A DNA stretch of 64,000 nucleotides from Echinicola pacifica DSM 19836 (GTDB lineage Bacteria; Bacteroidota; Bacteroidia; Cytophagales; Cyclobacteriaceae), in the NCBI RefSeq assembly GCF_000373245.1, contig NZ_KB890738.1, positions 718,824 through 782,823 on the forward strand, written 5' to 3'. The stretch's first letter is position 1; every line of letters starts with the position of its first letter. A program made the translations under genes and the position numbers. Positions 55,029 through 63,976 of the stretch are shown one piece after another. The notes beneath the pieces were generated by a model. That model was not told the DNA's origin and ran no database searches. It saw nothing but the letters and a program-made list of their open reading frames with translations.

Positions 55029-56699
55029 TTACTCGGTGCGCTTTCGCAGTGTTTCCTCATCTTCTCCAGTAAGGGTGGACCGCATTCCGCTTAGCATCAT
55101 TTTCCACCAATAATTGAAGATAAACTTACTCTGGTCCCGTTTAAAGTAAACATGCCCCTTACGTAATTCCTCTTTTTTATTGGGGTTTTCGGTTCGGATG
55201 ATGAGCTTGTTGGTAAGAAAAGAACCGATTTTTTGAAATACATTTTGGTCTTTACCATAGCTTTTTCCACGGATATCAATGGCCAGATTGGTGTATTTCA
55301 TGATCAATTCTCCCCTTCCTTCCAGGTCATTGCCATTGATATTGAATGCTAAAGATTGGAGCTGGCCGCTTCGGATTTCTACCTGTGTAGCTGGCCGCAG
55401 CATCGCATTGATCTCTGGCAATTCCATGGAATGAATCATACCGTCCATTTTAAATTTCCCCGTGCTATCCTGAAGGAAATAGGTGACATTGAGGTCCACC
55501 TTCCCTGCACCCATGATTCGGGCATTGGCCTTTAGGGTGAGCTCGCTATGATCCTCGAGGAGCTCAGGGATATTGGTTATATTACTGATATCGGCGTTGA
55601 TCTGATCAAAGAATATCATACCGGATTTTGGAACCCCATTGTCAGGCCGCTCCTCATAGCTTACGTGCCCATTCTCCATATGGATCTTGTCCAAGTGGAG
55701 ATCTTTAGGAATGCTATTGATGATTTCATTGATCATCTTCGGGCGTTTCCGGGTGTCATCTGGTTTTCTTTTGTCTCGGAATACAGATATTTTCAGGTCT
55801 TTAGCATGCAGAGTTTCTGCCTCTATAAGTCCCTTCGCTAAGAAAGCCTCATAATTCATATTGATGAGCTCCAGCTGTCCCCTCTCTAATTCTATCCAGT
55901 CGGTCTCCTTCGTAAAATCATTGATATAGCGATATTTATCCCACTTATTATCGAGTCCTACACTATCGATTTTTAGGCTTTTATTCGCCTTATCAATGGT
56001 CATGCCTTTGGCTACCACTACATTCCGGCTTTCATTGAAATGCACCGCAGCCTTGGCAATACTTCCCTCAATATCACCCACTCCAAATAGCGCTTGATCA
56101 TTTGCCAAGTCCTCGCTGGTAAGCTCAAATTCCCCTGCGTTCAGATTCAGCCCTGCTATCTCCAATCTAAGGGAGTCGGTGGCCATGTCTCTATTTTCTA
56201 GATTAAGGTTCTGTACATTGATATGATTCACCTTAATAGACTTATAATCTTTGCCTTTCTTTCGGGACGAAGTGGAGTCTTCCTTTAGCTGCAAAGAGTC
56301 CAAGCTCGGGGAGGTGGACTGTATATAGAGACCTTTTAGCTGGGCCGAGTCAAGGACAATCGCATTATCAAAAACCAGGCTTCTCCATCGGAAGCCAGAA
56401 ATTAAGATCCGGTCCGCCATTAGGTCAATGCGCACCTTATTTTCTTCCACCTGCTCTTCAGGATAGATGGCTACAGAGTCCAGCTCCAAGTAAGTGCCCC
56501 GGTAATCATAATCCAGGCGAATATTTCCGATCTTTACCTTATGACCGCTAAAGTCATTGGTACGTGTGATCATATCACTTACCAGGCGATCTGCATTCGC
56601 ATTCAAATACACATTTACAAAATAAGGGACCCCCTCCAACACTAAGAGTACCCCTAAAAGAACACTTAATAGAATGTATAATGTTTTCTTCTTTTTCAT
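55029..56699 (-). CDS. AsmA-like/DUF748-type envelope protein
   Basis: A 556-residue protein with one N-terminal membrane helix (TLYILLSVLLGVLLVLEGVPYF) and a long periplasmic beta-rich part. Phrases such as LELDSVAIYPEE, INVQNLNLENRD and EIRSGQLQSLAFNINGNDLEGRGELIMKY are typical of AsmA-superfamily repeating-groove proteins. Large members carry phospholipids between membranes; this one is short and its role is uncertain. Minus strand, converging with the last glycosyltransferase. The 419-base gap upstream (56700-57118) contains only the terminator of the next gene. Confidence 0.7.
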   Translation of the reverse strand: MKKKKTLYILLSVLLGVLLVLEGVPYFVNVYLNANADRLVSDMITRTNDFSGHKVKIGNIRLDYDYRGTYLELDSVAIYPEEQVEENKVRIDLMADRILISGFRWRSLVFDNAIVLDSAQLKGLYIQSTSPSLDSLQLKEDSTSSRKKGKDYKSIKVNHINVQNLNLENRDMATDSLRLEIAGLNLNAGEFELTSEDLANDQALFGVGDIEGSIAKAAVHFNESRNVVVAKGMTIDKANKSLKIDSVGLDNKWDKYRYINDFTKETDWIELERGQLELINMNYEAFLAKGLIEAETLHAKDLKISVFRDKRKPDDTRKRPKMINEIINSIPKDLHLDKIHMENGHVSYEERPDNGVPKSGMIFFDQINADISNITNIPELLEDHSELTLKANARIMGAGKVDLNVTYFLQDSTGKFKMDGMIHSMELPEINAMLRPATQVEIRSGQLQSLAFNINGNDLEGRGELIMKYTNLAIDIRGKSYGKDQNVFQKIGSFLTNKLIIRTENPNKKEELRKGHVYFKRDQSKFIFNYWWKMMLSGMRSTLTGEDEETLRKRTE

Positions 56700-57030
56700 A
56701 TAGAATCAACTCAAGGGTTGCGAAATAAAAAGGTATCGGTTCATCATCCAGCAGCCAAAAAACATGTCCTTGTCTTTCCTAATCGTTTTGACTTCCCGCT
56801 CCGCGGAAAATTGACGATATCAAGTGAATGATTTATTGACCTGAATCTTTTCCCTTGGAATCTGGTAATAAAACCTACTCTTGGACTGAAAACTGAATTA
56901 AAAATCCAAGGACTATTGTCCGCGCGAGCTGGTAAATAACACAAGATAATAAGGAGGTTTTCAGCCTTCCAATACCCCAGGTATGCTAATATAATTTGTA
57001 CTTAAGAGTTTCATAATGAAGTACATTGGC

Positions 57031-57075
57031 CATTAAAAAAGCCTTAATAGCTCAGGCCATGACTACTAAGGCTTT
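57031..57075 (-). terminator. Intrinsic terminator after the lytic transglycosylase gene
   Basis: On the minus strand AAAGCCTTA (57075-57067) pairs with TAAGGCTTT (57046-57038). The stem goes on for three more pairs after one mismatch, and a run of T at 57040-57035 follows. It begins about 44 bases after the gene's stop. Confidence 0.82.
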
Positions 57076-57118
57076 AATATAACTAATATTATAACCGAAA
57101 AGTTATAAATAGGTAATA

Positions 57119-58099
57119 TTATACTGGAAGTTTAATGTGGTATTCATTGTTTTTACTGATGGTGAGTTTGCTAGATCGTAGCCAGGGATTATACGTTTTC
57201 AGGTCCTTATAATTGCTCCCATGTTTAATTGCCCAATCCGCTAGATCATCGATGGTACTTTTTACTACGAGGGTTTTTAGTTGAGGCATTTTATAGAGGT
57301 CTTTTTCTTGAAGGTGGAAGCCGTATTTTTCTGGGTTTTCCATGATTTCCTTGAAGGCTAAGATTCTAAACATATAGCGAGCAGTTTCTTCATTGAGGGC
57401 TAAGTCGTAATAGTCAGGCTGCTGCTGATCATTCATCCGCCGAATGAGCCCGGTTTGACCGATATTGTAACTAGCCGCTACATTTGTCCATTTGCCAAAT
57501 TTCGCATAGGACTGCTTCAAGTACTTGCATGCAGCATGAGTGGCTTGAATATAATCATATCGCTCATCCACTTCCTTATTGACCTCCAGCCCAAAATCCT
57601 TCGCTGTACCGCTCATAAATTGCCAAAACCCTCTTGCATCGGCAGGAGAAACCACATTCATCAGGCCTGATTCGATTATGGCTACATACTTGAAGTCATT
57701 GGGGATCTTATACTGGGCTAGTATCTTTTCTATCTCGGGGAGGTACCGCCCTGCTCGCTTCATCATCAGCAGCATATTGGATTCCCAAAATGCATTAACA
57801 TAGACCTCTCGCTCGAGTCTTTCCTGAATTTCCCCGGCCTCTAAGGGGACTTTTTCTCCCGCAAAATCCATTGTCTTAGGCAAGTCGAATAATTCCACCC
57901 TATGGCCTCCAGCTGCCTGCCGTATGATGGACGAATTAGGTTCCTCTATCGGCTCTTCATTCGGTTCTTCACTAGGGATGAAGACAGGGCTTTCCTGAGT
58001 GGTTGCTACAGGCTGAGGGCTACTTTCTGTGCTCCTATACCACAAAATAAAAAGTACGGCCACTAGGCCGTACAGTATAAAGATATGTAAATGCTTCAC
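57119..58099 (-). CDS. MltD-like lytic transglycosylase with C-terminal LysM-like region
   Basis: A 326-residue envelope enzyme that cuts peptidoglycan between MurNAc and GlcNAc. An N-terminal helix (LHIFILYGLVAVLFILWY) is followed by a Glu/Pro-rich linker. The SLT domain (about 120-250) has the catalytic glutamate in VAIIESGLMN, then ARGFWQFMSGTAKDFGL and VAASYNIGQTGL. A LysM-like segment ends it (STIDDLADWAIKHGSNYKDLKTYNPWL). The start is GTG at 58099, two bases after the stop of the LOG-family gene, so the pair is co-translated. Confidence 0.88.
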   Translation of the reverse strand: MKHLHIFILYGLVAVLFILWYRSTESSPQPVATTQESPVFIPSEEPNEEPIEEPNSSIIRQAAGGHRVELFDLPKTMDFAGEKVPLEAGEIQERLEREVYVNAFWESNMLLMMKRAGRYLPEIEKILAQYKIPNDFKYVAIIESGLMNVVSPADARGFWQFMSGTAKDFGLEVNKEVDERYDYIQATHAACKYLKQSYAKFGKWTNVAASYNIGQTGLIRRMNDQQQPDYYDLALNEETARYMFRILAFKEIMENPEKYGFHLQEKDLYKMPQLKTLVVKSTIDDLADWAIKHGSNYKDLKTYNPWLRSSKLTISKNNEYHIKLPV

Positions 58100-58101
58100 T
58101 A

Positions 58102-58836
58102 TTAGAAATTTGGAGATAGTAGGTATTTATTATAAAACTCGTCAATTACTTCCACGGCTTCCTCTGCGGTATCCACCACTGAGAAGAGCTGCATATCTTC
58201 TGCATGAATATTCATATGGCGATCCAGCATCACCTTCTGGATCCAGTCTATGAGGCCTTCCCAAAACTCCCTGCCCACCAAAATGATAGGGAATTTCCCT
58301 GTTTTCTTGGTCTGGATCAGGGTGAGGGCTTCAAAGAGCTCATCCATGGTCCCAAAACCCCCGGGAAGCACGATAAAGCCCTGGGCATACTTCACAAACA
58401 TCACCTTCCGCACAAAGAAATAGTCGAAGGTGATCAGCTTGTCCTGATCGATATACATATTGTTGAATTGCTCGAAAGGAAGCTGAATATTCAAGCCAAC
58501 AGATTTACCTTTTTCTGAATGGGCGCCTTTATTACCTGCCTCCATGATACCAGGTCCACCGCCAGTGATGACACCGTAGCCATGACGGACCAATTTGGCC
58601 GCGATCTCTTCAGCAATTTTATAGTATTTATTGTCTTGGGGAGTTCTCGCTGATCCAAAAATGGATACACAAGGTCCGATTTTGGCTAGCTTCTCGAAGC
58701 CTTCCACAAACTCAGACATTACCTTAAAAATCACCCAGGAATTCGCACTTCTGATTTCGCTCCAATCTTTTTCCTTGAACGCTCGTCTGATTCTATCCTC
58801 TTCTGTCAAATCTATTTTTCCTGATTTCTCACTCAT
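58102..58836 (-). CDS. LOG-family protein (putative cytokinin riboside phosphoribohydrolase type)
   Basis: A 244-residue cytoplasmic protein of the LOG/lysine-decarboxylase-like fold. The family motifs GGGPGIMEAGNKGA and PGGFGTMDELFEALT are complete, and SIFGSART marks the nucleotide pocket. LOG enzymes hydrolyse nucleoside monophosphates such as AMP into base and ribose-5-phosphate; earlier annotation as lysine decarboxylase is not supported by the motif. Its gene is directly upstream of the lytic transglycosylase gene, but no functional link is known. The upstream gap (58837-59491) is empty except for the promoter noted below. Confidence 0.9.
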   Translation of the reverse strand: MSEKSGKIDLTEEDRIRRAFKEKDWSEIRSANSWVIFKVMSEFVEGFEKLAKIGPCVSIFGSARTPQDNKYYKIAEEIAAKLVRHGYGVITGGGPGIMEAGNKGAHSEKGKSVGLNIQLPFEQFNNMYIDQDKLITFDYFFVRKVMFVKYAQGFIVLPGGFGTMDELFEALTLIQTKKTGKFPIILVGREFWEGLIDWIQKVMLDRHMNIHAEDMQLFSVVDTAEEAVEVIDEFYNKYLLSPNF

Positions 58837-59440
58837 AATTTATCGGGGTTAAAAAGAAAACTACTTTAAGTACGGAAACTTATTATCCATTGATCATTAT
58901 TTTGGAAATAAATTGCCGACACTCCTATCGAAATAGCCTCTAAAGTCCTTAATCTATGGCTACCGCTTCCGATAGCTATTTAATGGCATATGGCTAGCGA
59001 AAACCTATTCCCGCCGCTATTTGCCTGTTCTTTTACACTAAGGTAAGGTATAATTTACCATTTTAGAAACTATTTCCTACACAGTAATACGCATATATAC
59101 GCAAGTGACCAATGATTATGAAAATTGCTTGATCGATAGCTATTTCTCCCTCTGGTGAAGGCCCATATATCCATTTTTCATAGGGTTAAATCCCAGCATT
59201 TCCTTTCTCATTCCTAGGACCTTAGCAGAAATTGATGCTGTTTAGCCTTTGCGTTCCCTCAGGTTTTGAATCTGCTATGGTAGCTTAGCTACGTTTCAGG
59301 TCAAAAACTGGAGAGGACAGTGAGGGTATTGAGGATATTTAAGCTAGGGCAATCTATTCATTTTGGAAATACCAAGCCTTTCACAGTAGGGAGGTGTGGA
59401 GGCTAGGGCTTTAATATTTATAAGGCTAGAAAAATAGCTC

Positions 59441-59471
59441 TTGCACGAGACCAATCCCCGACGTACCTTCG
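59441..59471 (+). promoter_or_regulatory. Probable promoter of the cysteine-cluster gene
   Basis: TTG (59441-59443), 20 bases, then TACCTTCG (59464-59471) fits the bacteroidetal promoter with one change from TAnnTTTG. It lies 21 bases before the ATG at 59492. Nothing else was found in 58837-59440. Confidence 0.5.
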
Positions 59472-59491
59472 CATGCTTTTTATAAAACTAT

Positions 59492-60085
59492 ATGAATTTA
59501 ATTCAGAAATCTCAGGCAGTCAGTGCGTTATTCGAGGCATTGGATGTTGAGACTGCGGCCTATCATAACCGTGCGGCCTTAAGCTGCATCATCGGATGTG
59601 GTAAATGTTGTGCCAATCCATCTGTGCCAGCCACAGCTTTGGAATTTTTGCCTATGGCAATGGCGGCTTATCATTCGGGAAAGGCGGAGGAGCTGCTTGA
59701 TAGCATAGGCGAAAACCCTGAGCAGTCGTACTGCATATTGCTCACCACGCTCAGTGTGGATGGCTCTGCGGGCTCCTGCAGCCAATATAAAACCCGTGGC
59801 TTGATCTGTAGATTATTTGGCAGTTCTGCGAAGAAGAATAAGTTTGGCGTGAAGGAGTTGATCACTTGCAAGACGCTCAAGGAAGAAAGGGCTGAGGAGC
59901 ATCTGCTCACACAAAAGGCCATCTCTGAAGGGCTTGCGGTGCCGATGAGTTCTCATTATTATACTCAGCTGTATGCCATAGACCCCTCCATGGCCGGGAT
60001 GCAGCTGCCCGTAAACCTAGCGATCAAACGGGCTCTGGAAGAGGTCTTAGCTTTTTATTTTTACAGTGAAGGACAGGCAGGCTGA
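59492..60085 (+). CDS. YkgJ-type cysteine-cluster protein
   Basis: A 197-residue soluble protein. The metal-cluster signature CIIGCGKCC (about 29-37), with later Cys residues in SYCILL, GSCSQYKTRGLICRLFG and ITCK, matches the YkgJ/CxxCxxCC family, thought to bind zinc or an Fe-S cluster. The function of the family is unknown. No signal peptide. Single gene with a likely own promoter. Confidence 0.82.
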   Translation: MNLIQKSQAVSALFEALDVETAAYHNRAALSCIIGCGKCCANPSVPATALEFLPMAMAAYHSGKAEELLDSIGENPEQSYCILLTTLSVDGSAGSCSQYKTRGLICRLFGSSAKKNKFGVKELITCKTLKEERAEEHLLTQKAISEGLAVPMSSHYYTQLYAIDPSMAGMQLPVNLAIKRALEEVLAFYFYSEGQAG

Positions 60086-60312
60086 TTTTTCCTGCAAGGT
60101 TTTTGATGTATATTGTATGAAGTTTTGATCTGAACACCCTCTTATTTATGTTTAAGGAACAAACTTTTTTCTTTTTATAGAGCCAGGAAGAAGACAGGCA
60201 TTAATTTTGAAGAAAATCGTTTACCATTTCTAAAAAGATGGGAGCTGCTGAGATGAGTCTTAGCAAAGAACAAAATTGGGTAAAACTGCATTTTTCACTT
60301 AAATTAATAATA

Positions 60313-60672
60313 ATGCTGAACATCTCCGAAATCATCAACACCGTAAAAAAGCTGATTGAAGTGCGTATTCAAGTGCTTAAGAATGAGCTTCAGGAGGAAA
60401 TGTCTTCCATCATCACTCGGGTGGCCATTCTATCCATGATGGTGATTGTTGCCGTATTGATATTGCTTTTTGGTAGCATTGCATTGGCATTTTACTTTGC
60501 GGAAATCACCTATTCCAATTCTCTCGGATTCCTCTATGTAGGATTGATTTATGTAGGCATCCTGCTGCTGCTCTATATCAGTAAGGATTCCAAAACCATC
60601 CAAGGTAATGTAGGGACGGTGTTGAACACTTTCTTGTTTTTTAGGAAAAAAAATAAAAATAACGATGAATAA
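60313..60672 (+). CDS. Phage-holin-like (PF07332-type) membrane protein
   Basis: A 119-residue protein from the ATG at 60313; the longer frame from 60238 adds an unconserved leader. An amphipathic helix (VKKLIEVRIQVLKNELQEE) is followed by two transmembrane helices (about 35-60 and 70-92) and a basic tail (FFRKKNKNNDE). This is the Holin-X-superfamily shape, widespread as chromosomal genes and not evidence for phage. Its end overlaps the next gene by eight bases. Confidence 0.78.
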   Translation: MLNISEIINTVKKLIEVRIQVLKNELQEEMSSIITRVAILSMMVIVAVLILLFGSIALAFYFAEITYSNSLGFLYVGLIYVGILLLLYISKDSKTIQGNVGTVLNTFLFFRKKNKNNDE

Positions 60673-61018
60673 GCACGAGCTAAGTAAAAAGGCCGAAGAT
60701 CTGGAAAGACAACTGGATCTTCAATTGGAGGTGTTCAAGAAAGAGTCTGAATCCTGGGCTAAGGTGGGCGGCGCGGTATTGGCTGGTGGCCTGCTGGCTT
60801 ACGGCGGTACTCGCTTGATCAAAGGCAAGAAGTCCGATAAGAGGAAGTTGAAATCGAGCGCAAACCCATCCATAAACAAATCCAGAAAGATCAAAAAACA
60901 GAAGTCATCCTTTGGCGGTACCTTAGGGAAACGGCTATTTATGGTGGCACTTACTATAGGCCAGGCGAAGTTGATAGAGGTATTATCCAAAAAAGTAAAT
61001 AATGACAGCCCAAAATAG
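60665..61018 (+). CDS. Hypothetical protein with Gly-rich membrane helix and basic linker
   Basis: A 117-residue protein. An acidic-basic coiled start (KKAEDLERQLDLQLEVFKKESE) precedes a short helix (VGGAVLAGGLLAYGGTRLI), a Lys/Ser-rich stretch and a second hydrophobic helix (RLFMVALTIGQAKLIEVL). This looks like a DUF883-like or holin-partner protein. It starts inside the holin-like gene (8-base overlap) and runs 17 bases into the GGGP synthase gene, so all three are one operon. Function unknown. Confidence 0.7.
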   Translation: MNKHELSKKAEDLERQLDLQLEVFKKESESWAKVGGAVLAGGLLAYGGTRLIKGKKSDKRKLKSSANPSINKSRKIKKQKSSFGGTLGKRLFMVALTIGQAKLIEVLSKKVNNDSPK

Positions 61019-61784
61019 AAGCTCCTTTTCTGCGTATTTGACTCATCTAAGAGCTCATGGCAAAAAAGGACTTGCTGTATTGGTGGATCCGGAAAAAGCG
61101 AGCCAAAACCAGTGGCTTGACCAGCTTTTGGATTTTTCTCATTCCGATCAGATCGGCTGTTTTCTGGTGGGTGGAAGTCTTATATTGGAGAACAATGTGG
61201 ATGAAACCATCCTAAAAATTAAGGCCAAATCCCCGGAAATCCCCGTCATTCTTTTCCCTGGCAATGTCATTCAGCTTAGCGCACATGCCGATGGGATTCT
61301 ATTTTTGACCTTGATTTCTGGTCGGAATCCAGACTTATTGATTGGCCAGCAGGTGGCTGCAGCGCCACTTCTATATGATAGTAAGTTAGAAGTGCTTCCC
61401 ACAGGCTATATGCTGGTGGGCGATGGGCCAGCCTCAAGCGCTTCCTATATTTCCCAAACTATTCCCTTGCCGTCCTCTAAGCCGGCATTGGCCGTGGCTA
61501 CCGCCATGGCAGGACATCTATTAGGGCAGCAGTTTTTCTTTTTGGATGCCGGGAGTGGGGCCGCTTCGCCAGTAAATGCCCAAATTATAAAGGCAGTCGC
61601 CAATAAAATCAATCGACCACTCATCGTGGGTGGAGGAATTAATACTCCCCAAAAAGCTCAAAGTGCCTTGGAAGCCGGAGCAGACTTAATAGTACTGGGC
61701 AATAGCCTAGAAAAAAACCCCGGATTATTGTCCGAGGTTTTAGAAATGGTGTCTATTTTTAATTTATCCCTGAACGTTAATTAG
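61002..61784 (+). CDS. Geranylgeranylglyceryl/heptaprenylglyceryl phosphate synthase
   Basis: A 260-residue TIM-barrel prenyltransferase. The core motifs LAVLVDPEKAS, GCFLVGGSL, VILFPGNVIQLSAHADGIL, GRNPDLLIG and VGGGINTPQKAQSALEAGADLIVLG belong to the GGGPS/PcrB family. It joins a polyprenyl diphosphate to glycerol-1-phosphate to form an ether lipid, as in archaea. Bacteroidota have their own group of these enzymes; the lipid end product in bacteria is not well defined. The end overlaps the convergent AraC gene by 21 bases. Confidence 0.9.
   Translation: MTAQNRSSFSAYLTHLRAHGKKGLAVLVDPEKASQNQWLDQLLDFSHSDQIGCFLVGGSLILENNVDETILKIKAKSPEIPVILFPGNVIQLSAHADGILFLTLISGRNPDLLIGQQVAAAPLLYDSKLEVLPTGYMLVGDGPASSASYISQTIPLPSSKPALAVATAMAGHLLGQQFFFLDAGSGAASPVNAQIIKAVANKINRPLIVGGGINTPQKAQSALEAGADLIVLGNSLEKNPGLLSEVLEMVSIFNLSLNVN
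61711..61741 (-). terminator. araC-type gene terminator nested in the GGGP synthase coding region
   Basis: On the minus strand AAAACCTCGGA (61741-61731) pairs with TCCGGGGTTTT (61724-61714) with one G-T pair, and the T run goes on to 61711. This gives an intrinsic terminator for the minus-strand AraC gene (stop at 61764). All of it lies within codons near the 3' end of the plus-strand GGGP synthase gene. Confidence 0.7.
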
Positions 61785-62696
61785 GGATTCTCTTCTTCTC
61801 ATTTTGCCGGCAGGCAATCCATACATCATCTTAAATCGACGGCAGAAATAAGCCGTATCCTTATATCCAACTTCCTTGCCTATATCACGGATGCTTTTCT
61901 TGGTAGTTCTGAGGAGCTCCACAGCGGCTTCCATTCTTTGGTATTCAATATAATCCTGAGGATTGATGCCCGTCAGCATTTTGAAGTACTGGCCCACATA
62001 ATCTTCAGAAACATTGGCCACCTTGGCTAGCACCTTATTAGATAGGTCTCCACCGATGTTCTTCTTGATATAATTGAACATATCGATAAGGCGTGGATCC
62101 TTGAAGTACGTGGAGTTGGTGGACATTTCTTCCACAAACAAACGATTCTTAAGGATATGTCTTACCAGTTCTACCACCAATAATTCAGTGTGAATTTTAA
62201 TTACTCTTTCTTTTCCAGGGATGTTTTGTTCTGATTCTTTCACCACATCTTCGATGATGGCCGCCAAGCGGTCATTGAAACGAATGATGAATGGAGGAAT
62301 CCCCAGAGAGTTAAAGAAATTCACAACATCAAACACTTTCGCTTCGAATGTTACCAAGGTAACACAATCTTCATCTGCATTCTTGATGTCCTTAAAGCTT
62401 ATACTTTGAAGATGTTTCTTCTTATTGTCCAAGAAAGAATCGTTGGACATTTCATTTCTTTTGGTAGCCTGACCAAAGGAAACCTTGCAGCTTCTTCCGG
62501 CAGGGACAAATAAAATCTCCCCCTCATTCACAAGTTCTTGCTCATCACCGTACTTCAGAGTGCCCTGGTGCAATAATATCACCGAGTTCTCTGGTTCTAT
62601 ATAATCCGTCACGGTAACAGGCCTTTCTACCTTGTAGTTATTTCCCCTCGTGTACCGCACTCCTACGGATTCTATGACTTTATTGTAATATTCCAT
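61764..62696 (-). CDS. AraC-family transcriptional regulator
   Basis: A 310-residue DNA-binding protein. The N-terminal half is a cupin-like sensing domain (GTLKYGDEQELVNEGEILFVPAG). The C-terminal 100 residues hold the paired helix-turn-helix: LSNKVLAKVANVSEDYVGQYFK and IRDIGKEVGYKDTAYFCRRFKM, followed by YGLPAGKMRR. Ligand unknown. It is transcribed away from the acyl-CoA dehydrogenase on the minus strand as the upstream gene lies beyond 62837, and it may control it or the GGGP synthase unit; this is inference. Confidence 0.9.
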   Translation of the reverse strand: MEYYNKVIESVGVRYTRGNNYKVERPVTVTDYIEPENSVILLHQGTLKYGDEQELVNEGEILFVPAGRSCKVSFGQATKRNEMSNDSFLDNKKKHLQSISFKDIKNADEDCVTLVTFEAKVFDVVNFFNSLGIPPFIIRFNDRLAAIIEDVVKESEQNIPGKERVIKIHTELLVVELVRHILKNRLFVEEMSTNSTYFKDPRLIDMFNYIKKNIGGDLSNKVLAKVANVSEDYVGQYFKMLTGINPQDYIEYQRMEAAVELLRTTKKSIRDIGKEVGYKDTAYFCRRFKMMYGLPAGKMRRRESLINVQG

Positions 62697-62836
62697 GACC
62701 GACTTAATTATTTTAACATCTGTAAAAGTATGATTTTTTTAATCATTATATAATAAAATTAACAAAAAATTCAAAGTGGGCCGAAAATTAATAGTAATAT
62801 TAAGGGTTTGGGAAGTATTTTTAGCAAAGGAATTAT

Positions 62837-63976
62837 TTATCTTAATAGGTTACGTGATATGACTATTTTTTGAATTTCGCTCGTTCCTTCGTAAATCTGA
62901 GTGATTTTTGCATCCCTCATAAGCCTTTCCACATGGTATTCTTTGACAAATCCATAGCCTCCATGAATTTGTACAGCCTCCACTGTCACTTCCATTGCCA
63001 CCTGTGAGGCATATAGCTTGGCCATCGCACTGGCATGGCTATAGTCCTGGCCCTGGTCCTTTAGCCAGGCAGCCTTCCACACCAGCATCCTGGCCGCTTC
63101 GATCTGCGTGGCCATATCCGCAAGTTTAAACTGTATGGCTTGATGTTGAGAAATAGTCTTCCCAAATGCCTTGCGTTCTTTACTATACGCAAGCGCTAAC
63201 TCATAAGCCCCCGAAGCGATTCCCAATGCCTGAGCGGCGATGCCTATTCGTCCGCCGTCCAAAGTCTTCATCGCAAAGGTAAACCCAAATCCGTCCTCGC
63301 CGATACGATTGGCTATAGGCACTGCCATATCCGTAAACATCAAGGAGTGGGTGTCTGATCCCCTGATGCCTAGCTTATCCTCTTTCCTCCCCACCTGAAA
63401 TCCAGGTGTATCTTTCTCTACGATAAAGGTGGAAATGCCCTTATGGCCTAGCGATGTATTGGTCTGGGCCATGACCAGGTACACGCTGGCGGTATTACCA
63501 TTGGTGATCCAGTTCTTTGTGCCATTGAGGATATACTGATCCCCCTCCAAGACGGCGGTGGTTCGTTGGGAAGTGGCGTCAGATCCTGCCTCGGGTTCGG
63601 ATAGGCAAAAAGCACCCAATATCTCGCCAGTCGCCAGCCGCTTGAGGAACTTTTCTTTTTGGGATTCGTTGCCGTATTTTTCCAGTCCCCAGCAGACCAG
63701 GGAATTATTGACCGACATCACCACGGCGGCGGAGGCATCTATTTTTGAGATTTCTTCCATCGCCAGCACATAGGAGATGCTGTCCATGCCCCCACCATCA
63801 TAGGTAGGGTCCACCATCATTCCCATGAACCCCAACTCGGACATTTTCTTGATTTGGTCTTTAGGGAATAGCGCTTGGCTGTCCCGTTCTATGACGCCAG
63901 GTAAAAGTTCGGTCTGAGCAAATTCTCTAGCGGCATCACGCACCGCCAGCTGCTCCTCGGATAAGATGAAATTCAT
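62837..63976 (-). CDS. Acyl-CoA dehydrogenase
   Basis: A 379-residue flavoenzyme that makes trans-2-enoyl-CoA from acyl-CoA, with electrons passed to ETF. Seen: MNFILSEEQLAVRDAAREFA, the substrate/FAD loop GAFCLSEPEAGSDATS, YILNGTKNWITNG, GRIGIAAQALGIASGAYELAL, and the C-terminal region with the catalytic glutamate in QIYEGTSEIQKIVISRNLL. The pattern is of short/branched-chain-type dehydrogenases. Complete; a further 25 bases remain before the window edge, with no more coding sequence to judge. Confidence 0.94.
   Translation of the reverse strand: MNFILSEEQLAVRDAAREFAQTELLPGVIERDSQALFPKDQIKKMSELGFMGMMVDPTYDGGGMDSISYVLAMEEISKIDASAAVVMSVNNSLVCWGLEKYGNESQKEKFLKRLATGEILGAFCLSEPEAGSDATSQRTTAVLEGDQYILNGTKNWITNGNTASVYLVMAQTNTSLGHKGISTFIVEKDTPGFQVGRKEDKLGIRGSDTHSLMFTDMAVPIANRIGEDGFGFTFAMKTLDGGRIGIAAQALGIASGAYELALAYSKERKAFGKTISQHQAIQFKLADMATQIEAARMLVWKAAWLKDQGQDYSHASAMAKLYASQVAMEVTVEAVQIHGGYGFVKEYHVERLMRDAKITQIYEGTSEIQKIVISRNLLR

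Noticed and set aside
60313-60672. Phage holin as evidence for a prophage
   Set aside because: Holin-X-type proteins are common chromosomal genes, and no other phage gene is nearby.
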